This document shows, one piece after another, positions 37,001-45,301 of a stretch of 64,000 nt of DNA. How positions within the stretch are numbered: position 1 is the first letter of the stretch; each line of letters starts with the position of its first letter. The notes beneath the pieces were generated by a model. The model was not told the DNA's origin. It saw nothing but the letters and a program-made list of their open reading frames with translations, and did no database searches. Source of the DNA: Gimesia sp. (GTDB taxonomy: Bacteria > Planctomycetota > Planctomycetia > Planctomycetales > Planctomycetaceae); assembly GCA_002706765.1 (NCBI GenBank), contig PAJV01000020.1:1-64000 (forward strand), read 5' to 3'. The position numbers were made by a program, and so were the translations under genes.

Positions 37001-40000
37001 AAAGCTAGATAGATAAGGATCCTCGACTCCATCAATGTAAATATGCATTTGTCCGGTATCGGCGTCCCACGTATATTGAATATTGGTCCAGACGCCTGCT
37101 GCACTGGCCTGTCCACCAGACTGGATTGTGAAATCGGATCCATCCTGCATCCGACCATAGAACTGGCCGCCACCATTGGTGCGGTACTGGAATTCCATAC
37201 CAACATTGTCGGGACCTTCGAAAAACTGATTCCGTCGGCCGACATCATCCATTTTCACCCAGAAGTTGAGTGTTCCCTGGTACCCGACATCGAAGCTGGC
37301 ATCCTGGAAGGTGGCAAAATCATCAATGCCATCGAACTCAAGGGCACCGCTTCCAAAGACACCTTCCCCCGGTCTGAATTCCGGACCGAAAGGCACAATC
37401 CCATCTGTGGAAATCAGCATTTCGATCCCACTGACATTATCAATGGCGACATTACCTGAAGATTGATCGAAATCCCAGTGCGCGACCATGCGGCTGTCAC
37501 CAGCGAGTGCTGCTGCACCATTAACGCTGGTGCGAATTGTATCGAGATCCGCCTGATTCAAAGCTTCATTAAACCAGGCGACGTCATCCATCAGACCATC
37601 GAAGAAGCGGGTGACATCGCCCGGATCACGGCCGACATTCATCAACCCATCGACGGTATCGGTGAAGTTGGCCAAGTCAAAACCGGACATGTTTTGATCG
37701 AAGCCGCTGATATAATTCTGTTCGACCCCGTTGATATAAATACGCATCGTGCTGGATGCAGCATCCCACGTGTATTGGATGTTGGTCCAGATACCTGCTA
37801 CACCGGCACTTCCCCCATCTTCAATCACGAATTCGCCATTATTCTGGACCCGGCTGTAAAACTGGCCCCCCCCGTTTGTGCGATACTGAAACTCTAGGCC
37901 ACTGTTATTGGGGCCCTCGAAAAACTGATTGCGTCTGCCGATGTCATCCATATTGACCCAGAAACTGAGCGTTCCTGATTGCCCCACATCGAAGCTCGGA
38001 TCCTGAAACAGGCCGAAATCATCAACGCCATCAAATTCGAGTGCACCGCCAAAAACGCCGCCCGTTGAATTCCAGAGAGGGTCTGTCGTCGGCTGCGGGC
38101 CATCATAACTGAAACCGTTAAATATATTGTCAGTGATGTTGACGGTATTCAGAGCAACAGACACGGCAGGGTCGAAATAAATTCCACCTGGTTGTGCATA
38201 TATGCCGTTACCATTGGTGACTGCAGAATCCTGCCAGTCAAACGTATTATGGACGATATCAATGCCATCGGCTGTCATGGCGCCATTGGTGATGGTCAGT
38301 GTGTAGTTCTGGTCTCCGGCTTCCTGGAAGTCACCCGCAATCAGTCCATTGCCAAAATAGTTATAAGAGATGACTCCACTGAAGGCGTTATTAAATGGAT
38401 CGCCGAATGTCCCCTGTGGGCCAATCGAAATCGGCCCCCAGCGGAAATGATCTTCGCGGAATTCATTGCGGGTTATCAGAAAGTTTTCGCCACTGCCACT
38501 GTTTCCGTCTCTGATCGCAGCGCGTCCGTAGGTCCCTTCAAAGATCGAGTCAGAGACTTCCAGATTATCGGCACCTTCAAAAACGACCGCACTACGATAA
38601 TTGTCACCAAACAACAGATTATTCAAGGTCGTAAAATCAGCTGCGGTATATACGACATAGCCCCGGTAATCAGTGGCAGAAGTGTGAATTTCCCAGCCCA
38701 GTTGAGCGCCCGAGATAGTCACATTGTCTGCCGTGATATCAATTGCCTCATCGAACGTTCCAGTCGGTGCTCCTGCCTTGCGAATTTCGACCACATCTTT
38801 ACCTGCTCCCAGCAGGGAGACTGATTCATCTACTTCGAGTGTCCCATTCGTCAAGTAACTGCCGGCAGCAATGTTGATAATCCCTCCGGTACCAGCAATG
38901 TCAACCGCATCCTGCAGGTCAGCCCCGCCAGCGGAACCCAGTACATTGACAGTCGCAGCATCACCTGAGACATTGGCAGAGACCAGGTCACCATCCAGTT
39001 CGACTGAAATCGCATTGAATGCGATCGAAGAAGCAGTCAGCGTGATGCCGTTGGCCACAGTAATTTCTTCCACATTAAATTCCAGGCTCTTGCCTGTATT
39101 CAGTGAAACACTGTTGCTCAAGTTGAGCGTGTCGGCATCTCCCTCGCCATTGATTGTGAGATGGGCAGTGAAGCTTGCCGCTAAAGAATTGAGATCAATT
39201 ACATCGTCGCCAGCACCGGTGTTGATGGTCAACGTTCCCGTCGGGTTGGCAAAGGTGATAATCTCGCCTGCAGTCGAATCAACCGTAGTCTGGCCGCCAC
39301 CCGCATCGGTGATGGTAATTGTTTCAGCAACACCACTGTAATTCAAAGTGACATTAGTCGTGTTGACAGTAGATGTAATGGGTTCGAGCCCGCTGTAGAT
39401 GATGAAATCGGACATCGAACCAGCAATTTGAATACTGCCGGAACTGCTGTTGGCAAAGAAGTATTCGACGGACGTGGACGTTCCCACCAGATTTAAAACA
39501 TCCCCCGGACTACTTGAGTTCTGTCCCTGACCATTGTAGTTGACGACAATATCCTCGGCAGCAAGAGCGGTGTCGACCGTCAGGCTGTCATCGCCGTCTC
39601 CTCCATCGAAGTTAATAATGTTCGTCGTAGTCAGAGAACTGGTGCCAATCAGTATTCCACCACTGTAATACTCAATATTGGAACCTGAGACGAGGATCGC
39701 AATCTGATCATCATTCGCACTGCCATCCAGTTGAATATCAACTTCGCCGGAAATCGCAAAATTTTCAATTTCACTGTAAGTAACCGTGGGGAAGGAACCG
39801 GTGACCGAACCTGAGCCGTCCCCATTCGAGGATACGACGGCAGTTCCAGCCGTTGATGTGTCGATATTAAGTTGATCGCCCAGAGGATTACTGGAGGGAG
39901 CACCGCCGGCGATGGTAAAAGCTTCTGCATCAGGAGTGACATCAAAGGTATCAGCGGCACTTCCACCAGTCAGGTTGGTAAAGCTGCTGAATACCAGCGT

Positions 40001-43000
40001 ATGGGTGCTCTGATAGGAATTAGTCCCTGTCAGTGACCAGTTGGCATCACTGTTGATACCGGTTAATGAATTGGTTCCCGATCCCCCCGTGATTTGATTG
40101 ATATTTGCAATTGTGAGGGATTTGTTCGTTTCTGTACCGTCGAAACCATCCGTACTTCCGAGCGCATCTAATGTCAGATCCAGATCAACGGTGTAACTGG
40201 TCAGGTTAAGGTGATCTGCCCCGTCCTGTCCGTCAAAAGTGCCGTTGAGAGTCGCGCCGTTATTGCTGAACTGCAGCGTATCATTTCCATCACCTGCCTG
40301 AATATTAACGGTCTGACTGCCGGTAATATTAAACAGGTCCGCCTCACTGCCGCCCTGCAACTCTTCAAAACTGGAGAAGTTTAATGAATTTGAGCTGCCA
40401 TAATTACTGGAGAATCCAACTGACCAGGTAGCTGCCGCATTTCGTCCCGTTAACTGGTCTGCGGTTCCTGATCCTGCGATGATCTGATTGATGTTATCAA
40501 AGCCGCCTGAAATCGAAGCTTCCGTTCCCTGATGACCATCAAACGTTCCCAGAATCGTCAACGCAACATCGAGAGATGAAGTATAGAGTGAGTAATCAAG
40601 TCGGTCGGATCCTGCCTGGCCATCGATGGTTCCGACCAGGGTTGCTGCGTCGGCAAAAGCGAAGATATCGTTCCCGGAATTCCCGGCCAGATTGTGAGCC
40701 TGAGTGCCCGTGATCGTGAACGTATCGACCTGGGTACCTCCGGAAAGATTCTCAAAATCACTGAAGCTGAGTTTATTTGTCGATGTATATTGGTTGCTGC
40801 CATCAATTGACCAGGCAGCAGTCGCATCAATGCCTGTCAGAGAATCTGCATTGGAACTTCCCGTAATGGAATCGATATTGTCAAACGAGGTCAACGTGGC
40901 TGATTCGGATCCGGAAAACCCATCCGTAGAACCAGTGTCTGACAGGATGAGATTCAATGCGAACGACGAAGCGGAATAGTCGAGGATGTCATTGCCTGCC
41001 AGGCCATCGATACTGCCGGTAATCTGACCCGCACCACTGAACTGGAATGTATCGACACCACCAGCTCCCACCAGTTGATTAAATGCTTCGAATGCAATCC
41101 CTGCAACGTTCCCCTGGTTGACACCATCAATCTGGTAAGTGGTACCAGCCGTGATGCCGGTCAGTTTGTCGAGGCTATTATCGCCGATGTATTTATCAAT
41201 GCCGGTCACCAGATTGATTCCCGTTGCGCTGCCGTCATTGAGATTGACTGTCACCGCCGCCGTCACTGCTGAAAAATCAATACTGTCTGCGCCTGAGCCT
41301 CCCGCAATCGTGCCGTCAATCTGCCCGTCATCCAGCATGACGAAGGTGTCCGCGGCGTCATTTCCAGTCAGGTTTTCCACATTAGAAAAGATAACAGCTC
41401 CCGAGAGCAGGCTGCCGGAGTTGGTCCCGTCGATTTCCCAGTCATTAGCCTGATTGGGAGCGACAATGGTATTCGAACCGGTTCCGCCGTTAAAACTGAT
41501 GCCACCAGTGGGCAGAATGTCGCCGCCACTCAGGTCCAGCCGCAGAATATTATTGCTGCTGTTGCCGGTAATCTGCACATCGGTCACATTCGCAAAATTA
41601 TGAGCGGGAACGATTTCGTTGGAAGTCACTGTTTCCAGAATGCGTAGCAGACTGCCGTCTCTGATAATCGTAATATCATTGACTGACCAGTCTCCCGGAT
41701 TAAAGACCAGCGTTTCAGCCAGGTCGTTCAGGTTGATCGTGATTGTGGCAGTGGCCGTAGCGCCGTTATTGTCATTAACAATGACATCGAGTGTGTAGGT
41801 GGGATTGGTTTCGAAGTTCAACAGACTCTGGTCAGCGACAATAATCTGACCGCTGGCAGTAATATCAAATGCGGCAGCGCCGGTGCCATCAGATTCGGTG
41901 AATGTGAGTGTATCACCGGGCAGATCGGCGTCGGTAGCCACGATCACAGCGCCGACACTGGTACCATTGGTCGAATTTTCATCAACCGAACGTATCTGAT
42001 TTGCGATGACGGGAGCATTGTCATTCAAAGGATTCAGATTGATGGTAATTGTGGCGGTATCAGTCGCGCCTGCACTGTCGGTAACCAGGATTTCAAGGTC
42101 GTAGGATGTCGCTGTTTCGTAGTCAAGCTGCGTCTGATCCAGAACGGTGATTTCACCTATGGGACTGACAGCAAAAGCCGTCTGACCGGTTCCGCCCGTG
42201 ACACTGAATGTGAGACTGTCTGGCGGCACGTCAACATCCGCAGCGATAATCGTTCCGACAGAAGTGGTGTTGCTGGTATTTTCATCCACATCGAAACTTT
42301 GATCACCGGCAACAGGGGGGCTGTTCACAATCAGGACCACATCGTTGCCGTCGCCTCCCTGGTAGGTGATATAAACCTGATTGCCATTAAAGGTAAACAG
42401 CGTTCCTTCCGCGCGATCGACAAATTCGCCTGTAACCGAATCTATGTCATCGTTAGCAATCAGCAGAAATTCGGTTCCTGCGGCAGCTGTAAAAGTGCTG
42501 GAGATATTGAGCGTCGCTCCGGTGAGATTGACCTCGCCGGTAACCTGCACCTGATCGTATTCAGAACCGGCGGTTGTGCCGTTGATTTCGACATCCAGTG
42601 AAGAACCAGCTTCCAGAGTCAGGTATTCCGTGCTGATAAAGCCGGGACTTGAACCAGGGGTAAAACTTCCATCGCTGTTGACCGTCACATCGGCATTGAT
42701 TGTTCCCGAACCACCGAGAACCGCATCAGCAGAGACAATCACTTCGGCAGTCGTCAAGGAGCCTTCAATTTTCAGGATTCCATTTTGTACGCTGGTGGGA
42801 CCGGCATAGGAATTCGTTCCGGACAGGATCAATTCCCCCTCGCCCGTTTTGATCAGACTGCCATCGCCGGAGATATCTCCAGCATAGGTTGCGGAAGTAG
42901 CCATTGGGGAATTCACGCTGAGTGTCCCTGTCGCACTTCCCAGCAGAACGTTTCCCGTGCCTGTCAGAGAAGTGATCGAAAGCTCGAAACCATCCAGGTC

Positions 43001-44512
43001 AAGAACGCTGGCAATCGAGGTAAGATCAACGCTTGAGGAGCCGGGGATGGCATTGGACTGTGCCAGCTTCAGGGTCCCCTCATTGATAATCGTCTGACCT
43101 GTGTAACTGTTGACGGCATCCAGCAGCACTGTTCCGGCACCGTTTTTCACCAGATCCGTCCCGCTCAATTGTGCCTGAACTGTTCCAGAGCGGAGATCCA
43201 GATTCGACTGGGCACTCAGCACGCCACTGGTGGCGATGACTGTTCCTTCTTCCAGAACAAAGTTGTTGACGGTTTCGTTATGGCTGTCCAGATCCAGAGT
43301 CGCTCCGCCAGTCAGCGTCAATGATACCGTATCGGCCAGTAGATCACTGGCCGTCAGCTGGTAGGTGTCCCCGGCATTTCCAGAGAGGATCAGATCGGCG
43401 GGAGCAAAAGAGACGTCAAAGGAATCCAGTTCAACGACGGAACTGCCACCGGACGTATTGATCTTCAGCGATTCGGAAGGGACCGCGAAAGTGGTCAGCT
43501 CAAACGCGGATGAGAGACTGCGGATCTGCATTTCACCTGGAATGGCTGAGTTTTCCAGAACGGCATCCAACGTGCCGGCTGGAAGATTGATGACAATATT
43601 ATCTGCAGTGCTGTCTCCACCGAAAACAGGTTCCAGGCCACTATAACTGATCTCGGTAATTCCATTTCCACTGATGTCAATCGAACCTGATCCGGGACCA
43701 GTCAAATTATGCGTTACGGTATCAAAGGAGCCACCAATAAACTCCAGCGCATCATTACCGCCCGCTCCACCTGCGAACATCATGGCAATCTCGGTCAGTG
43801 CCGGGTTGCTGTAATCCAGGGTCAGCAGATCCGATTCTCCATCAGCGCCAATGAACTGGATGGAAGTCAAGCCCGCCGCCGGCGTCGAGAAGAGCAGGGG
43901 AGTTGTCTGGTCAGGATCCAGTATCTCCAGGTTTGAACCGTTGATCTGAACCACGAATGCATCATCGGCGTTCAGCTGGTTTGGCAGAATCACATTAAGC
44001 TGATCTCCGGTCAGTTCGAATTGCCCCAGATAAGTTACCGTGGATTCAGCGCTGAACTGGGGAGGCGTGCCGGGATCAACCTGCAGTTGAATCCCAATAT
44101 TGACATCGCCCGAGAAGCCCGTGAGATCCATCGAACCCGATAACACGAGCGGTTCCTGTCCCAGGAACTGCACGGTCTGGGAAGGATCGGTGCCTGTTAC
44201 CAGAATTGAGGAGATCTGCGTGAGATCGAACTTCAGAATGCTGTCAGGCATTCCCTCACCATTGTTAACCTGGAGAGTCTCGCCGCTATTGACCACAGAG
44301 ACAGTGGCTTCGTCGTTGGCTGTATTCAGGTTCAGTTCAAGTACACCGCCAGAGGCAACGTCCAAGGCTGCAGTGACATTCAGAACAATACGATCTTCCA
44401 GGCGGATCAGTTCCAGATCCGCATTTCGGTCCTGCCTCAGACTGTTAAACTCAAGATTGGGAGAAGGGTGAGATTTGCCCAGGCATCGATTCAGCCATTT
44501 TATAAATCGCAC
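28013..44512 (-). CDS. giant repeat-rich surface protein, 5499 residues
   Basis: One uninterrupted 16.5 kb frame. N-terminus has an LEDRIVLN motif (38-45) of the kind found at the start of large exported planctomycete proteins. Domains, approximate residues: autotransporter-type strand repeats (470-620), two cadherin-like domains (735-937), three or four 105-residue haemolysin-like repeats (1090-1534), a parallel beta-helix (1870-2134), two LamG-like domains (2154-2317, 2387-2560), long filamentous-haemagglutinin-like beta-repeats (2960-4970) and a conserved C-terminal module (5170-5499). The start is GTG 44512 with AAAGGAG ten bases upstream. No C-terminal anchor is obvious. Likely an adhesin or envelope-structure protein. 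The many opposite-strand open frames inside it are codon-bias shadows. Confidence 0.93.
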   Translation of the reverse strand: MRFIKWLNRCLGKSHPSPNLEFNSLRQDRNADLELIRLEDRIVLNVTAALDVASGGVLELNLNTANDEATVSVVNSGETLQVNNGEGMPDSILKFDLTQISSILVTGTDPSQTVQFLGQEPLVLSGSMDLTGFSGDVNIGIQLQVDPGTPPQFSAESTVTYLGQFELTGDQLNVILPNQLNADDAFVVQINGSNLEILDPDQTTPLLFSTPAAGLTSIQFIGADGESDLLTLDYSNPALTEIAMMFAGGAGGNDALEFIGGSFDTVTHNLTGPGSGSIDISGNGITEISYSGLEPVFGGDSTADNIVINLPAGTLDAVLENSAIPGEMQIRSLSSAFELTTFAVPSESLKINTSGGSSVVELDSFDVSFAPADLILSGNAGDTYQLTASDLLADTVSLTLTGGATLDLDSHNETVNNFVLEEGTVIATSGVLSAQSNLDLRSGTVQAQLSGTDLVKNGAGTVLLDAVNSYTGQTIINEGTLKLAQSNAIPGSSSVDLTSIASVLDLDGFELSITSLTGTGNVLLGSATGTLSVNSPMATSATYAGDISGDGSLIKTGEGELILSGTNSYAGPTSVQNGILKIEGSLTTAEVIVSADAVLGGSGTINADVTVNSDGSFTPGSSPGFISTEYLTLEAGSSLDVEINGTTAGSEYDQVQVTGEVNLTGATLNISSTFTAAAGTEFLLIANDDIDSVTGEFVDRAEGTLFTFNGNQVYITYQGGDGNDVVLIVNSPPVAGDQSFDVDENTSNTTSVGTIIAADVDVPPDSLTFSVTGGTGQTAFAVSPIGEITVLDQTQLDYETATSYDLEILVTDSAGATDTATITINLNPLNDNAPVIANQIRSVDENSTNGTSVGAVIVATDADLPGDTLTFTESDGTGAAAFDITASGQIIVADQSLLNFETNPTYTLDVIVNDNNGATATATITINLNDLAETLVFNPGDWSVNDITIIRDGSLLRILETVTSNEIVPAHNFANVTDVQITGNSSNNILRLDLSGGDILPTGGISFNGGTGSNTIVAPNQANDWEIDGTNSGSLLSGAVIFSNVENLTGNDAADTFVMLDDGQIDGTIAGGSGADSIDFSAVTAAVTVNLNDGSATGINLVTGIDKYIGDNSLDKLTGITAGTTYQIDGVNQGNVAGIAFEAFNQLVGAGGVDTFQFSGAGQITGSIDGLAGNDILDYSASSFALNLILSDTGSTDGFSGSESATLTSFDNIDSITGSSNADSLTGIDATAAWSIDGSNQYTSTNKLSFSDFENLSGGTQVDTFTITGTQAHNLAGNSGNDIFAFADAATLVGTIDGQAGSDRLDYSLYTSSLDVALTILGTFDGHQGTEASISGGFDNINQIIAGSGTADQLTGRNAAATWSVGFSSNYGSSNSLNFSSFEELQGGSEADLFNITGSQTVNIQAGDGNDTLQFSNNGATLNGTFDGQDGADHLNLTSYTVDLDLTLDALGSTDGFDGTETNKSLTIANINQITGGSGTNSLTGINSDANWSLTGTNSYQSTHTLVFSSFTNLTGGSAADTFDVTPDAEAFTIAGGAPSSNPLGDQLNIDTSTAGTAVVSSNGDGSGSVTGSFPTVTYSEIENFAISGEVDIQLDGSANDDQIAILVSGSNIEYYSGGILIGTSSLTTTNIINFDGGDGDDSLTVDTALAAEDIVVNYNGQGQNSSSPGDVLNLVGTSTSVEYFFANSSSGSIQIAGSMSDFIIYSGLEPITSTVNTTNVTLNYSGVAETITITDAGGGQTTVDSTAGEIITFANPTGTLTINTGAGDDVIDLNSLAASFTAHLTINGEGDADTLNLSNSVSLNTGKSLEFNVEEITVANGITLTASSIAFNAISVELDGDLVSANVSGDAATVNVLGSAGGADLQDAVDIAGTGGIINIAAGSYLTNGTLEVDESVSLLGAGKDVVEIRKAGAPTGTFDEAIDITADNVTISGAQLGWEIHTSATDYRGYVVYTAADFTTLNNLLFGDNYRSAVVFEGADNLEVSDSIFEGTYGRAAIRDGNSGSGENFLITRNEFREDHFRWGPISIGPQGTFGDPFNNAFSGVISYNYFGNGLIAGDFQEAGDQNYTLTITNGAMTADGIDIVHNTFDWQDSAVTNGNGIYAQPGGIYFDPAVSVALNTVNITDNIFNGFSYDGPQPTTDPLWNSTGGVFGGALEFDGVDDFGLFQDPSFDVGQSGTLSFWVNMDDIGRRNQFFEGPNNSGLEFQYRTNGGGQFYSRVQNNGEFVIEDGGSAGVAGIWTNIQYTWDAASSTMRIYINGVEQNYISGFDQNMSGFDLANFTDTVDGLMNVGRDPGDVTRFFDGLMDDVAWFNEALNQADLDTIRTSVNGAAALAGDSRMVAHWDFDQSSGNVAIDNVSGIEMLISTDGIVPFGPEFRPGEGVFGSGALEFDGIDDFATFQDASFDVGYQGTLNFWVKMDDVGRRNQFFEGPDNVGMEFQYRTNGGGQFYGRMQDGSDFTIQSGGQASAAGVWTNIQYTWDADTGQMHIYIDGVEDPYLSSFDENLSGFDSTHFTDTINGLMNVGRDPGDPARSFDGLMDDIGWFNDVLDQTDRDAIRNSGVATLTGDSRLVAHWNLDDAPGTAIAAGNSGTTIQLYIQAEPPLPPIQGFGVIAPLNANVTYNTFNGNDLDSNVTLDATNTFGDPLFAYANDPNYVPTDSLEEQFTIGFGSAAAYGSSEFAADSNTTTPHIGAYQNPPTLYPGIYGTGDIVIYGTGQDDLLEVTFTSETEATFVLTRDVTGLADVQDTVVLTGITSITFYGLDGDDVFILNQPDNGFANPSGGIFFHGGSQNNDGNYLNNLSGGDALVLNHAVPVEADNVAYVFTPDSVPAEGEDGTITITDAVISDLSTTITFTGLEPILDNLIIADREFDFTDADEVISLSDNGNPLDALSYIDSTESESVLFQNATNSITIRTNSVGASPGMDTIQISTLYSSFTTHLTIEGDSDDSVTFQGPDPILLGDVLINAGNVDIQTEVIATTVEISTTGSTDSTFTGGTITTTGSQLYNDAVNITTDTTLTSSGGGSIEFVSTVDGSINLVINTTGDTIFGGAVGNTLSLATLTTNAGGVTYLNGGIVNSTGSQIYNDDVILGANTVLTSTTNDVIIFNQTLNGPYALEINTGSDTTFNGTVGNSNALASLTTDANGITNINGVSIDTIDGMTFHDEVLLGADTRLESSASGDITFESLLDGAFNLEINTAGNTNFEDKTGDTAALASLTTNAGGITNINGGVVTTTGSQTYHDDVMLGVSTIFTSNLNGDITFNATVTGGAGITVDINSTNDININGAFTTNEYISATADNDILITALVSSTNGTLTFLADNDIHLTSTGSIVAQSSSLITLTADNDNSGAGAITLDSGSSIESQGGQILMSAYDDVALSSIKTTGGLVDITSTNGGITDNDSTAVDNVTASQLIMNSNLSIGQLADAVDTSVSFLEADAGTGGFFLDNTGNLTIGGIGTQVGLDADADMVVNVTGTLDVTEDTQSAAGSVTLNASETLTVDVGTTVATFGTGVLLLTSTRNIKLNSGSNLKTENGGITLQANMAGTTTGDFSGIEADNASLTSTGSGSISLTGFGGLDAGTSNHYGVHLHSGTTVSSTDTGAQAGTISINGTGGTGIDQNTGILFENVGTTVKSTDGTIQITGNAGSGVGFLLVDQAEIVSSGTGMTAAEVFINGTTSADQAGVEINSNVQSTDGAITVTGISTGAGAASEGVLIQTMSGQVVSTNGKITIDGTSNGDDGIEISDDAVVSTSGTGDIELLGNSTGTGNSIDLDATIKSNTGLVTLTAEDDILFGSVALIESTSGTVTLTADNAAGNNGNVISLTDGSLIDAGSGDINLTADGNVLLAGLLTTGSVEVESLSASILDNGDSNTDITASIAILNAETGIGTGNPLETAVSTLSATVSGAGSLLIDNSIAVELLDLSTFDGEIIINTTATITATSVVSTNDSGEDNNDITLTATGSSSDILVTTITAVGNADVILIADDGILDTDGGDLNRITADDLQLTSSSAGLTADGIEVDTDVNSITAEVNTNAGGIHVDEVDSVTLTQLTTFDGFITVNAAGTVTALNVNSINNSASDTNNGITLTATGVDSDILVTTLNAQNTADITLNSDRDVLDSDSTDSNLTTGDLLTIVAGRNIGGITNVFTEADFDPLQTTVDRMDLTSGDLITIHNLNTTPELLNLDAGTLTAGTTFVKVTGGAIDVSTTTGISNTQDTIAFVSDVSITVPTGLETGNLRLDAPDIIDAGGGDIDINAVDTILFQSESSEALIITAQKFDGTTTGSEFNISNDSPALELIDVNADSLALLGGTDTNVSLTSAGSITISNLVQTQGTGTLFLETTNTDADLILDANIQSDTGSVNVETANDIRFNGTTNLTSTSGSIVLTADADAGAGGFFGAITMNDGTFIDAGDGTVSLDATGDIELSQITTFNATDFAIRIETDSSLIDSGDSTGEDLIANESGARVTIIATLGVGKVADSNQHIEINVDQINIVNATGGEIQIIETDALIVHDILQTTAGDIRILSGGDITLAGFIETVSNDVLIDSQAAIIDQNDGLPDPLNIHATSLDLNAVTGIGTGNRLEFSVETFSADTTTGDVLLHNTADTSATATSLSTAAGNIELEQIGNESLTVYFASTLDGNMIISNTGDTQTDLLTLTSLTAGGLSPEITISTINSGNILLGSVTGLEGVINITSAGEINDAVDDQGTPLIDIAAAGGSITLQAENGIGNSDPIEISGRTLSVDTTTGNIDLNNTSSSETGDVSLTRLTTGNGTIDFQQSGGRHTSFQEVSTTDSAITIITDGSILFENPGVLTNVVSTNGSGTIDITATGINSSIQVNDGLRTTGGTIDLTAQKSLNFGIAGDISSANGQITLLADSASLGAGGGGISMSNGTVFDAGTGLLDLQAGDNIAVGQLITTTFTRLTSTDGGVTDSGDTGGRDIIANQLAIRTATGAGSTNSLETAVSLLAAVNTDAGSIQINNDLGGALLTIGTVDGVAGITNSADTPGHIIISNASPLTVDSPVINSSGGNIDLESTGPGNLTLNASVRAFGGNGNINVEAGNGILDINDTGTSSDYSVAGTGIFSGHGTSGVSIDSSTTLNSQTGAIAGLPPDLRNILTPQILPTGVGTVTGDFGRFSEQNFFITIDWGDGTVETFNFDNPGSFEFQHTYAGNPNAQNPAADIPILVTMQGDQQFTFSDGNGSLDFTVESGLLQTPGEGLATVAIDTTPQVPLLIFPQQEMILDSTSNFQSIFTNKDTQLIDSAINEANNNAERLVFLRILAPNGDIIEDVPLQESDLDNLPKLFKTLPDGRYQIYLKEAGEERVRLLMDVDIRNGKASDVTEEQSAPPTEPGPGNGADQQNTSHLNTDDPLSESLRQIQEMVTVILADAGITDLLDNWFPSESTYLEGAAEFPRLEPSDSLREFHNLNQRADQQQAFSDEQAWSSAALLSGYYHGKTLLKKPATTEQRETALEKYGNRLLNRRYNIYRNNP
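34690..35550 (-). repeat. tandem ~68-residue coding repeats in the giant gene
   Basis: About four consecutive copies of a unit built on TTNAGGIT-NGG, TTGSQ-Y-DDV-LG, TS-GDITF, and NT-G-T-F-G-ALASL. Each is about 200 bp. They belong to the filamentous beta-repeat part of the surface protein and are places where the gene can expand or contract by recombination. Confidence 0.7.
36830..38060 (-). repeat. duplicated LamG-like module in the giant gene
   Basis: Two modules of about 165 residues, near 38050-37560 and 37350-36830. Both contain LSFWV or LNFWV-MDD-GRRNQFFEGP, FQYRTNGGGQFY, WTNIQYTWDA and GLMNVGRDPGD. The similarity is close to identity in places, so the duplication is recent or maintained by gene conversion. 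Confidence 0.75.
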
Positions 44513-45301
44513 GTTTAAGATGCTCCTTTGAGTTTTCGCCTGTGACCAGGTTCATGGTTGTGTCTTCAAGTATGTCTGCCGTGCAGGGAATGCATGAAAA
44601 CACGCTTATGTAATGGATCGCGCTCTAAATAACAGTCTATATCAGAAAAATGGCAACCTCATTGGGAGGGACCATTCAAATATCTCAGTTTAGAGGGGGA
44701 TCAGGTACAGGTATGGTGTAACGCAGGACCGGCCCTGAAATCCTGGCTTAACAGTGACAATGCAATTTTCCCGGTGCACTCAGGACGTTGCATGTGTCAT
44801 GGCAGAACATCTCCCCCATATTATCTTTACTCACTAAATGTTATGTCAACGATTTTTAACGGTGCAGAATCATCTGATAAAAATTGAAAGCAGATGTCTG
44901 CACAAACGTTATATACAGTCTAATCAGTTAAAAAATTGTGGTTTTGACACTGAATCCAGTCTCGCTGTCTCCAATCAGTTTAACTGTTGTACGTATTGTA
45001 ACTGATAAAGTACGAAACCTGTTCGCCTGGATTTCGTAGATGAGACACAATTCAGTCCATAATATTGTAACAGACCTTGAAAGTGTGTCACTGTGTCCAC
45101 CTTGTTCTGGCAAAGCATTTATAGCGTATCAGTCAGATTAGGGGTCTTACAGTGACCTTGCTGCGATACAGGGTGGTGATGTTCCTGACAGAACCAGGGA
45201 GCCGATAATTGAAATGAGTACTCCCCGATTTCGAAATCGAATATTATTTTTATCTGTTTTCAGCCTGAAACAGCAGACTTTCATGTGGAGCGACTGATTC
45301 A
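44513..45301. other. divergent intergenic region, AT-rich
   Basis: About 790 bp between the giant gene (minus) and the lipoprotein gene (plus). No gene-like frame. It must hold both promoters. TTGTAAC occurs at about 44996 and 45067, upstream of the lipoprotein gene, and again near 21928 ahead of the glycine-zipper gene; I cannot assign it to a known promoter class. Confidence 0.45.

Noticed and set aside
28397..44471. Numerous plus-strand open frames inside the giant gene, some over 200 codons (for example 31683-32357 and 32403-33359)
   Set aside because: They lie opposite a single strongly supported 5499-codon frame with recognisable domains, have low-complexity Ser/Val/Pro composition and no domain of their own. 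They result from codon bias of the repeats.
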